Of a stretch of DNA of 64,000 bases, positions 36,642-48,763 are shown piece by piece. The stretch covers positions 1,054,001-1,118,000 of the forward strand of contig CAVWUA010000006.1 in assembly GCA_963758025.1 (NCBI GenBank), written 5' to 3'. The stretch is from CAVWUA01 sp963758025. GTDB lineage: Bacteria; Planctomycetota; Planctomycetia; Isosphaerales; Isosphaeraceae. Both the position numbers and the translations under genes were made by a program. The first letter of the stretch is position 1, and each line of letters begins with the position of its first letter. Under the pieces are notes generated by a model. That model made no database searches. It worked only from the letters and a program-made list of their open reading frames with translations, and was not told the DNA's origin.

Positions 36642-38027
36642 TTGGGCTCAGACCACGAGAGACAGCATGGAAAGGTCACGGCCGTGCGCGGCTCGGTCGT
36701 CGAGGTTGCGTTCGCGGATGGACTTCCCGCGATTTACGAGGCCTTGCAGCTCTCGGTGCGGGACCGGACGATCACGCTGGAGGTCGCTCATCACCTCGAT
36801 CCGCACACGGTGCGGACGATCGCGATGGCTCCCACCGAAGGATTGGCGCGGGGCATGGACGTCGCGCGGACGGGCCAGCCGATCACGGTGCCGGTTGGGC
36901 CGGCCACGCTCGGCCGGCTCTTCAACGTGCTCGGGGAGTCGCTGGACGGTCGCGAGCCGCTGACCGACGTCGAGCGCTGGCCGATTCACAGGGCCGCCCC
37001 CGAGCTAGCCGCCCAGCGGCGCGGGGTTGAGTTTCTGGAAACCGGGATCAAGGTGATCGACCTTCTGGCGCCTTTGCCGCGCGGGGGCAAGGCGGGGCTG
37101 ATCGGCGGGGCAGGGGTGGGCAAGACGGTGCTCCTCCAGGAGTTCATCCGGAGCGTCAACCACGATCACGAAGGGATCTCCGTCTTCGCCGGGGTCGGCG
37201 AGCGCACCCGAGAGGGAAACGACCTCTGGCACGAGATGCAGGAGACAGGGGTCCTGGCGAACGCCATCCTCCTCTTCGGCCAGATGAGCGACCCGCCGGG
37301 AAGCCGCTTCCGGGTGGCCCTGTCGGCCCTGACCATGGCCGAGTATTTCCGCGACGTGCGCGGCAGCGAAGTGATGTTCCTCGTGGACAACATCTTCCGC
37401 TATGTCCAGGCGGGATCGGAGGTCTCGGGGTTGCTGGGACGGCTGCCGTCGGAGGTGGGCTACCAGCCGACGCTGGCCGACGACCTGGGGACCTTGGAGG
37501 AGCGGATCGCCTCGGTGGCCGCCGCCGCCATCACCTCGGTTCAGGCAGTTTACGTGCCGGCCGACGACATGACCGATCCGGCGGTGGCCCAGACGTTCAC
37601 GCACCTGGACGCCAGCATCGTCCTCTCGCGCGACCTCGCCGCCCGGGGGCTCTATCCGGCGATTGACCCGCTCGCCTCGACGTCCCGGCTGCTCGATCCG
37701 GTGCGGCTCGGGGAACGGCATTACCGGGTCGCGCTGAGCGTGAAAGAGACGATCGAGCGGTATCGCGAGCTTCAGGACATCATCGCCATGCTCGGCCTGG
37801 AGGAACTCTCGGCCGCCGATCAGTTGACCGTGCGGCGCGCCCGGCGGCTGGAGCACTTCCTCACCCAGCCGTTCTTCGTGACCGAGATGTTCACCGGGCA
37901 TCCCGGTCGGCGCGTCTCGCTGCCGGAGACGGTGGCCGGCTGCGAGGCGATCCTGGAAGGGAAGTTCGACGATCGGGACGAGGGCACCCTCTACATGATC
38001 GGCGCGATCGAGGAGGCGAAGTCGTGA
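36642..38027 (+). CDS. atpD: N-type F-ATPase subunit beta
   Basis: 461 residues, intact. It is the catalytic subunit of F1 and hydrolyses or makes ATP. It has GGAGVGKTVLLQEFIRSVNH (Walker A) near residue 145, the GVGERTREGNDLWHE loop, VMFLVDNIFRYVQAGSEVS (Walker B) and DDMTDPAVAQTFTHLDASIV. The first residues are read from a TTG at 36642; a TAG lies directly upstream and no ATG is in frame, so the start is weak. It opens the order D, C, Q, R, B, E, F, A, G, which is that of N-ATPases. Confidence 0.93.
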   Translation: MGSDHERQHGKVTAVRGSVVEVAFADGLPAIYEALQLSVRDRTITLEVAHHLDPHTVRTIAMAPTEGLARGMDVARTGQPITVPVGPATLGRLFNVLGESLDGREPLTDVERWPIHRAAPELAAQRRGVEFLETGIKVIDLLAPLPRGGKAGLIGGAGVGKTVLLQEFIRSVNHDHEGISVFAGVGERTREGNDLWHEMQETGVLANAILLFGQMSDPPGSRFRVALSALTMAEYFRDVRGSEVMFLVDNIFRYVQAGSEVSGLLGRLPSEVGYQPTLADDLGTLEERIASVAAAAITSVQAVYVPADDMTDPAVAQTFTHLDASIVLSRDLAARGLYPAIDPLASTSRLLDPVRLGERHYRVALSVKETIERYRELQDIIAMLGLEELSAADQLTVRRARRLEHFLTQPFFVTEMFTGHPGRRVSLPETVAGCEAILEGKFDDRDEGTLYMIGAIEEAKS

Positions 38028-38414
38028 CCCTGGACCTGGAGATCATCGCCCCGCATCAGGTCGTCGCGCACGGCCGGATCGTCGCGCGTCCAGGCGGCGG
38101 ACGCGAGCGGCCGGTTCGGAATCCGGCCCGGTCACGAAAATTTTCTGACGGTCCTGGTCCCTTGCGTGCTCCGCTTCCGCGCGGAGGATGGCCGCGAATC
38201 GTTCGCCGCGGTCGATGGCGGGGTGCTCCTGCTGGAAGATGGACGGATCTCGGTCGCCACCCGCGACGCCGTGATGTCCGGGCGGCTGGAGGACGTGGCC
38301 GACGCGGCCGCCGCCATGCTCAAAGCCCGTGAGGACAAGGAACACGCGGCCCGCGCCGGTTTCGCCGAGCTGGAGACATCCCTGTTGCGCGAACTGCGCA
38401 AGGCGGAGCAGTGA
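38024..38414 (+). CDS. atpC: N-type F-ATPase subunit epsilon (one apparent frameshift)
   Basis: About 129 residues. Starting at a GTG that overlaps the atpD stop (GTGA), it reads MTLDLEIIAPHQVVAHGRIV, and after a missing base near 38087 continues RVQAADASGRFGIRPGHENF, LTVLVPCVLRF, then the C-terminal helices GRLEDVADAAAAMLKAREDK and LETSLLRELRKAEQ. Epsilon couples rotation to F1 and regulates hydrolysis. The stop at 38412-38414 overlaps the next ATG. Confidence 0.85.
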
Positions 38415-38701
38415 TGACCGACCCCCGCGATCGCGACGAGGACCCGTTCGTGCGCGAGGTCCGGCGCCAGGCGGAGCGTGCCCAGGTGAATCAGCGCTTG
38501 ACGTTCTGGCAAGGGTTGGGACTGGTCGGGTCCGTTGGCTGGATGGTGGTCCTGCCCGCGCTGCTGGGGGCCTACGTGGGACGCCGGATCGATCGCCACT
38601 GGGAGACGGGCATCTTCTGGACGCTTTCGCTGCTGTTCATCGGGTTGGCGCTCGGCTGCATCAGCGCCTGGCGGCACGTGCACCAGGAACTCGACGCATG
38701 A
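38414..38701 (+). CDS. atpQ: N-type F-ATPase operon protein AtpQ
   Basis: 95 residues with two transmembrane segments (GLVGSVGWMVVLPALLGAYV, then IFWTLSLLFIGLALGCISAW) and a charged N-terminus. Position between atpC and atpR, size and two-helix layout fit AtpQ, a small membrane protein specific to N-ATPase operons that is thought to help assembly. The ATG overlaps the atpC stop and its own stop overlaps atpR. Confidence 0.8.
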   Translation: MTDPRDRDEDPFVREVRRQAERAQVNQRLTFWQGLGLVGSVGWMVVLPALLGAYVGRRIDRHWETGIFWTLSLLFIGLALGCISAWRHVHQELDA

Positions 38702-38968
38702 TGTGGATCGTGGCCGTCGAGCGCGGGGGCCGGCCTGGGCCTGGTCTATTTCGGTGGGCTCTGGTTGACTGTGGTGGGCGTGGTGCGCCAGCCGTCGCGG
38801 GCCTCGTGGGTTCCGGTCAGCGGCGCGGTCCGGCTCGTCCTGCTGGGGTTGGGCCTGGCGTTCCTGAGCCGGCAAGGCCCCGGCACCATCCTGGCGGCCC
38901 TGGTCGGGCTCTGGCTGGCGCGCTGGTATCTCTTGCAACGGCTGGGAGGCATCGGGCATGGAGGGTAG
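38698..38968 (+). CDS. atpR: N-type F-ATPase operon protein AtpR (one apparent frameshift)
   Basis: About 89 residues with three hydrophobic helices. The N-terminus MMWIVAVE is followed, after a base shift near 38722, by AGAGLGLVYFGGLWLTVVG, SGAVRLVLLGLGLAFLSRQG and TILAALVGLWLARWYLLQRL. AtpR is the second N-ATPase-specific membrane protein; in other systems AtpR has been proposed to interact with the c ring. It overlaps atpQ by 4 and atpB by 11 bases. Confidence 0.78.
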
Positions 38969-39627
38969 TGGCGTTTCTCCCGCGACGCTGTTCCACCTCG
39001 GACCGGTCGAGGTGACGGCGACCGTCGTCTATTCGCTCATCACCTCGGGCGTGCTTGATCGTCATCGCCCTGCTCGTGCGGCTGGGCCTCGGGCGGCGTC
39101 CGTCCGGCTGGCCGGTGGCGGCGGAGTTGCTGGTCGAGCATTTCGACGACCTGATGCGCGACATGTTCGGCTGCGATCCCCGCCCGTACTCCCCCCTGAT
39201 CGTGACCCTGGCGCTGTTCATCGGCGTGGCGAACCTGCTCGGCCTGGTGCCGGGGCTGCATTCGCCGACGGCCGATTTCTCCACGACGGCCGCGCTGGCG
39301 ATCATCGTGTTCTTCGCCGTGCCGTTTTTCGGCATCCGTTCCCGAGGGCTCCGGGGCTATCTGGGGCATTACCTCGAACCGTCGCCGTTGCTGCTCCCGT
39401 TCGAGATCATCACCGAGTTCTCCCGGACCCTGGCGCTGGCCGTCCGTTTGTTCGGCAACGTGATGAGCGAGGAACTGGTCATCGCCGTCCTGCTCTCGCT
39501 CGCCGGCCTGCTGGTGCCGGTCCCGATCATGATGCTCGCCGTGCTGACGAGCGTGGTGCAGGCTTACATTTTCGCGGTCCTGACGGTCGTGTACCTGAGC
39601 GCGGCCGTGCAGGTCCATCAACGTTGA
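38958..39627 (+). CDS. atpB: N-type F-ATPase subunit a (one apparent frameshift)
   Basis: About 222 residues. The N-terminus ATLFHLGPVEVTATVVYSLI leads, after a shift near 39050, into LIVIALLVRLGLGRRPSGW. Downstream is LVEHFDDLMRDMFGCDPRPY and the long hydrophobic helices, with FSRTLALAVRLFGNVMSEEL, which holds the essential arginine that faces the c ring. The a subunit forms the ion half-channels of Fo. The ATG overlaps atpR. Confidence 0.88.
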
Positions 39628-39641
39628 GAGGAGCATGATTG

Positions 39642-39911
39642 ATGAGCACGCCCTTGATCTTCGCCCTCGTCGGCATGGTGGTCGCGGGCCTGACGACGGC
39701 CATCGGCACGATCGGTCCGGCGCTCAGCCAGGGGAGGGCCGTGGACTCGGCGCTCGACGCCATCGCGCGACAGCCCGACGCCTCCGACCGGATCAGCCGC
39801 ACCCTATTCGTCGGGCTGGCGATGATCGAATCCCTGGCGATCTACTGCCTGGTGATCTCGCTCATCATCCTGCTGGCCAACCCGTTCCTGTCGCTGATCC
39901 GCGGGCAATGA
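39642..39911 (+). CDS. atpE: N-type F-ATPase subunit c with Na+-binding residues
   Basis: 89 residues, two helices joined by a polar loop. Helix 1 has Pro26-x3-Gln30 (GTIGPALSQGRAV), helix 2 has Glu63-Ser64 and Tyr68 (AMIESLAIYCLV). The spacing of Gln and Glu (33) and of Glu and Tyr (5) matches the Na+-binding c subunit of Ilyobacter tartaricus (Gln32, Glu65, Ser66, Tyr70); Leu65 replaces Thr67. Na+ specificity is inference from these residues. The start has AGGAG 8 bases upstream (39629-39633), a strong site fitting the many copies needed for the ring. Confidence 0.92.
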   Translation: MSTPLIFALVGMVVAGLTTAIGTIGPALSQGRAVDSALDAIARQPDASDRISRTLFVGLAMIESLAIYCLVISLIILLANPFLSLIRGQ

Positions 39912-39914
39912 GCC

Positions 39915-40671
39915 ATGAGCTTCAACGTCTGGACGTTCCTGTTCGAGCTGCTCAACTTTCTGGTCCTGGTGTACGTCCTGCGACGGCTGCTCTACCGCCC
40001 GCTCCACGAGGCGATCGATCGGCGCAAGGCGGCGAACGCGAAGGCCCAGGCGGAGGCGGAACAGGCTCGTCAGGAGGCCGTCGCGCTCCAGCAGCAACTG
40101 AATGAGCAGATGGCCGCCCTGGATGGGCAACGCCAGGAGTTGATCCGCAAGGCCCGCGAGCAGGCGGAGGCCGAACGGAAAGCGAATGATCGCCGAGGCC
40201 GAGCGCAGCGTGCGGAAGCGCCGCGAGGACGTGACGCAACAGCTCGAACGGGAGCGGGCCGAGGCCCTCCAGTCGCTCCGGACCGAACTCGTGCAATCGG
40301 CCGTGGCGCTCGCCGAGCGCTTTCTCCAGGAGGCGTCCACCGCGACGCTCCAGGAGCAACTGGCCGGGCGGCTCGTCGAGACGCTGCAAGAGATCCCGGA
40401 GGACGAGCGTGGGCGTCTGCGACGGGAGCTGGACGCCGGGGATAACGCCGTCGTCGAGACGGCCAGCGACCTCAACGGCACGATCCTCCAGAGCCTCGAC
40501 GGCGCGTTGACGTCGCTGGCGGGCCGGGCGGTGGACCTGTCCGTGCAGACGCGGCCCGAACTGCTCGGCGGCCTGCGGTTGCGATTCGGCGGGCATGTCT
40601 GGGATGCCTCGCTGACCGGCGGACTGGACGAGGTTGCCCTGACGACGACCGCGAGGAGCGTTTCCCCATGA
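39915..40671 (+). CDS. atpF: N-type F-ATPase subunit b with delta-like C-terminus (one apparent frameshift)
   Basis: About 251 residues, longer than an ordinary b subunit (about 160). The N-terminus has one membrane helix (MSFNVWTFLFELLNFLVLVY) and a long charged coiled coil (RRKAANAKAQAEAEQARQEA). After a shift near 40183 it continues MIAEAERSVRKRREDVTQQL, and the last 90 residues, LQEIPEDERGRLRRELDAGD to PELLGGLRLRFGGHVWDASL, resemble the C-terminal end of delta/OSCP. No separate atpH exists in the operon, so this fused tail may supply that role. The stop overlaps the atpA start. Confidence 0.85.
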
Positions 40672-42194
40672 GCGAGCGGATCGAGCAAATCGGCAAGGAC
40701 GTTCGCGCGACCCTGAACTCGCTTCACTGGCAGGTGCGGCATCACGAGGTCGGCCAGGATCGTCTCCGTCGGGCGACGGCGTGGGGCGGGTCCGAGGCGC
40801 GCCCTCCGTGCCCTACGGCGAGCTGCTGGAGCGCGCCGACGGGCTGACCGGCCTGGCCTTCGACATCCGCCCGCATGACGTCGGCGTGCTCTTTCTCGAC
40901 CCGTCGGATCACGTCTCGGCCGGCGACGAGCTGCGCGCCACCGGGCGCGTGGCGAGCGTGCCGGTCGGCGAGGAGCTGCTGGGCCGCGTGGTCGATGCGC
41001 TGGGCCGCCCGCTGGACGGCGGACCGCCGATCCGCTCTGCGGGACTACCAGCCGGTCGAGCGCGAGGCCCCCGGCGTCATCGACCGCCAGCCCGTCCGCG
41101 AGCCGATGCACACCGGCATCAAGGTGATCGACGCCTTGCTGCCGCTGGGGCGCGGTCAGCGCGAGTTGATCCTCGGCGACCGCTCGACGGGCAAGACCTC
41201 CCTGGCGCTCGACGCGATCCTCGCCCAGCGCGGCACGGAGGTCCTCTGCGTGTACGCCGCGATCGGCTTACGGAAGACGAACGTGAACGAGGTCGTGGAG
41301 ACCTTGCGCACGAGCGGCGTCCTGGCGCAGACGGTGATCATCGCGGCCGAAGCCGATTCGCCGCCGGGGCAGCAGTACCTCGCCCCCTACGCGGCCTGCA
41401 CGATCGGCGAGTCGTTCATGCGCCAGGGGCGTCACGTCCTGGTGATCTACGACAGTCTGACCAACCACGCCGACGCCTACCGGCGGATCGCCCTGCTGCT
41501 GGGTCGGCCGCCGGGCCGTGAGGCGTATCCACCCGACGTCTTCTATCTCCACGCCAGGCTCCTGGAGCGGGCGACCCGGCTGCACGACCGTCTCGGCGGC
41601 GGCAGCCTGACCGCCCTGCCGATCGCCACGACCCAGGCGGGGAACATCTCCGCCTATATCCCGACGAACCTGATCTCGATCACCGACGGCCAGCTCTACC
41701 TCGACACCCACCTGTTCAACGAGGGGGTGCGGCCGGCCGTGGATGTCGGCCTGAGCGTCTCGCGGGTCGGCGGCAAGGCCCAGCCGAAGGTGCTCCGCCA
41801 CCTCGCCAGCGACCTGCGACTGCTCTATGCCCAGTTGCACGAGCTGGAAACCTTCGCTCGCTTCGGCGCCGAGCTGGAACCGGAGACCCGCCAGCGGCTG
41901 GAACGGGGCAAGCGTCTGCGCGAGGCGCTCAAGCAGCCGCGTCTCGACCCGCTCCGCGTGGGCCAGGAGGCCGCCATCCTCTTCGCCATCCGGGAGGGGT
42001 CGCTCGATCCGGTGGAGGTCGAGCAGGTCACCGATTTCCTCGACGCGCTGCGACAGCGGCTCGAGCAGAGCGAAGCCGACCTGCTCGATGCCATCGAACG
42101 GGAGGATGAGATCAGCGACGCCTCGGCGAACCGGCTGCGGCAGGTGATCGCCTCGGTTCGACGCACGTTCGCCGAGCAGACGGAGGCGACATGA
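40668..42194 (+). CDS. atpA: N-type F-ATPase subunit alpha (two or three apparent frameshifts)
   Basis: About 508 residues. It starts MSERIEQIGKDVRATLNSLH at the ATG overlapping atpF. One or two shifts near 40770 lead to GVGRVRGAPSVPYGELLERA and VSAGDELRATGRVASVPVGE; another near 41040 leads to DYQPVEREAPGVIDRQPVRE. Walker A is GDRSTGKTSLALDAIL, then AYRRIALLLGRPPGREAYP, IPTNLISITDGQLYLD and a normal C-terminus. As this gene is needed for a working ATPase, the breaks are probably sequencing faults. Confidence 0.9.
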
Positions 42195-43055
42195 CCCGGG
42201 AATCCACCCAGCGGCGACACCATGCCGTGGAGACGGTGCACAACGTCGTCAGCGCAATGCGCGCCATCGCCGCCGGACGGATCCAGAGCGCCCAGCGCGC
42301 CCTGGACAGCGCGCGGCGTTACCACGAGATCGTCCTCCGCGGCCTGGCGTGGCTCCTTCCCGAACCGGAGACGTTTGCCCCGGGCATCGACCACCGTCCG
42401 AACGCCTTGCTGGTGATGACCTCGGAGCAGCCGCTCTGCGGCGTCGTTCAATCCGAACGTGCTCGCCCTGGCCGAGCAGCGATGGAACGAGCTACGGCAG
42501 GAGGGGAACGTCCACCTGTTCGTCGTCGGTCATCGTGGAATTCGCCAACTCCTGGCCCGCCACATCACGCTGGAAGGGGGCGAGACCGCGGCCACGTCGC
42601 TCGAAGGGCTGCACGACCTGGTCAAACGCCTGGCGAAGCTGCTGGGAACACGCTACGCGACTGGCGAGCTGGAGGGCTTGCGCGTCATCTACAACCGCTA
42701 TCAGTCGATCAGCGAGCAGGTTCCCACCGAGGTGCAGATCCTGCCTCCGGATCTGAGCCGCATCCGGTCCGCCGCCGGCGAGGCAAGGCCGACGCGGTTC
42801 CACCACTACCTCCCGCCAACGGACCTCCTGGCGGGGCTCGTGGATGAATACGCCTTCATCAGCCTCTATCTCCTCGCCGCCGAGTCGTTCGCCAGCGAGC
42901 AGGCGAGCCGGCTGGTGGCCATGGATTCCTCGATGCGAAACACCGAACACATGATGGAGAAGCTCGCCGATCTCGAACGCCGAGAGCGTCAAGCGGAGAT
43001 CACGCGCGAGGTGCTGGAACTGATCGGCGCCCGGTTCGCTGGCGAATCGGCGTGA
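42191..43055 (+). CDS. atpG: N-type F-ATPase subunit gamma (one apparent frameshift)
   Basis: About 288 residues. The N-terminal helix is QRRHHAVETVHNVVSAMRAI and AAGRIQSAQRAL, then LLVMTSEQPLCG; a shift near 42447 leads to NPNVLALAEQRWNELRQEGN. The C-terminal coil ends in MRNTEHMMEKLADLERRERQ and AEITREVLELIGARFAG. Gamma is the rotating shaft. The ATG overlaps the atpA stop (ATGA) and it closes the operon. Confidence 0.88.
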
Positions 43056-43242
43056 CGGGCCGCGAATTTCCCGATCGTTGGCGATCTCGGGGAACCCGAA
43101 GTCGAATATGTTCCCCTTGCGGCGCGGGATTCCGTAGGATGGGGATGTAAGAGGCGACCCACGTCCCATCCTGAGCAATCACAAAAGGTGTCCAGGTCGT
43201 CCCAAAGGGGCTGATCGCCCGTGCCTCTGCCGAGCTCGACCA
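43056..43242. other. Spacer after the ATPase operon
   Basis: 187 bp with no clear gene. On the minus strand a short patch reads WTPFVIAQDGTWVASYIPI, which is protein-like but too short to assign. It may be the rest of an older gene. Confidence 0.3.
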
Positions 43243-47410
<4,168 letters not shown>

Positions 47411-47453
47411 CGCCCGTTCGTCCTGGCCCCGTTTCCTCTGGACGGAGTGATCC

Positions 47454-48648
47454 ATGAACATCTTGATCGCGGACGACGACTCCGTCTCGAGGCGGTTGCT
47501 GCAAAGCCACCTCGAGAAGTGGGGATACGAGGTGACGGCGGCCCAGGACGGGGCCGAGGCATGGCGCCTCTTCGAAGAGGACTGTTTCCCCATGGTCATC
47601 ACCGACTGGATGATGCCCGAGCTGGACGGGCCGGGGCTGCTCCGGCGCATCCGTCTTCGTCCCGTCGTCCCGGCTACGTCTATGCGATTCTCGTGACCGC
47701 GAAATCCCAGAAGGAAGACCTGGTCGCGGGCATGGACGCCGGCGCCGACGATTTCCTCACGAAGCCGTTCGATCGGGACGAGCTTCGGGTCCGCCTCGCG
47801 CGGGGGAGCGGATCATCCGGCTGGAGCACGGTCTGCGCGAAACCCAGACGGCCCTGATCCAGACGGAGCAGCTCGCGAGCCTGGGGCGTCTGGCGGCGGG
47901 CCTCGCCCACGAGATCAACAACCCGATCTCTTACGTCATGAACAACCTGGCCGTGCTCCAACGGGACGTTCAGGGGGCCTTGCGCGTGCTGGACAAGTGC
48001 GGTGAGGGGCAAAACGCCCTGTCGCGGTTGGAACCGGAACTCGCCGCCGAGATCTCCCGACTTGAGGAGGAGGTGGACCTGCCCTACCTCCGGGAGAATC
48101 TCGATCGGATGTTCCACAGCACGTCGGACGGCCTGAAGCGGATTCGCGCGATCGTAGCCAACCTCCGTGATTTCGCCCGCCTGGACGAGGCGGAATACAA
48201 GGAGGTGGACCTGAACGCGGCCCTCCGGTCCACCCTGGAGGCCCTCCACCACGAGCTTTCGCAGAAAGCGATTCGCGTGGAGAACGACTTCCAGGAACTT
48301 CCCCCGATCGCCTGTTACCCCGCCAAGATCAACCAGGTCTTCCTCAACGTCTTGCTCAACGCCATCCAGGCGTCCGAACGCGAGGAGCGAATCGAGGTGC
48401 GTACCCGCGCTGACGAAGAGGGCGCTGTCCTTGTGGAGATCGAGGACCACGGCGAAGGGATCAGCCCCAAACACCGGCCGCACATCTTCGAGCCGTTCTT
48501 CACGACGAAGCCGGTGGGCAGCGGGACGGGGCTGGGTCTCTCGGTCAGCTACGGGATCGTCCGCGACCACGGCGGGACTCTGGACGTCGAGAGCACGCTC
48601 GGCCAGGGCAGCCTTTTTCGCATCCGGTTACCCAGAAAGCACCCGTAG
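47454..48648 (+). CDS. Response-regulator/histidine-kinase protein (REC, HisKA, HATPase; two apparent frameshifts)
   Basis: About 398 residues. The receiver domain opens MNILIADDDSVSRRLLQSHL with the phosphoacceptor Asp in VITDWMMPELDG and, after a shift near 47665, VTAKSQKEDLVAGMDAGADD and LTKPFDRDELRVRL. A shift near 47797 leads to ERIIRLEHGLRETQTALIQ, then the kinase H-box LGRLAAGLAHEINNPISYV. The ATPase domain has INQVFLNVLLNAIQASERE, VEIEDHGEGISPKHRPHIF and GSGTGLGLSVSYGIVRDHGG. There are no membrane segments. It follows the large hybrid kinase by 43 bases, so its receiver is a likely target of that kinase's HPt domain. Confidence 0.83.
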
Positions 48649-48763
48649 CCGCTCGACTCGGATCGTCGTCCCCGGCCGGTTCCTCGTGGTCGGCCCTCCC
48701 TCGACGCGTTACGATGGGCCTGTCCGTGCCCGCCGTTGACACCGCGAAAAGGGACACGCCGCC

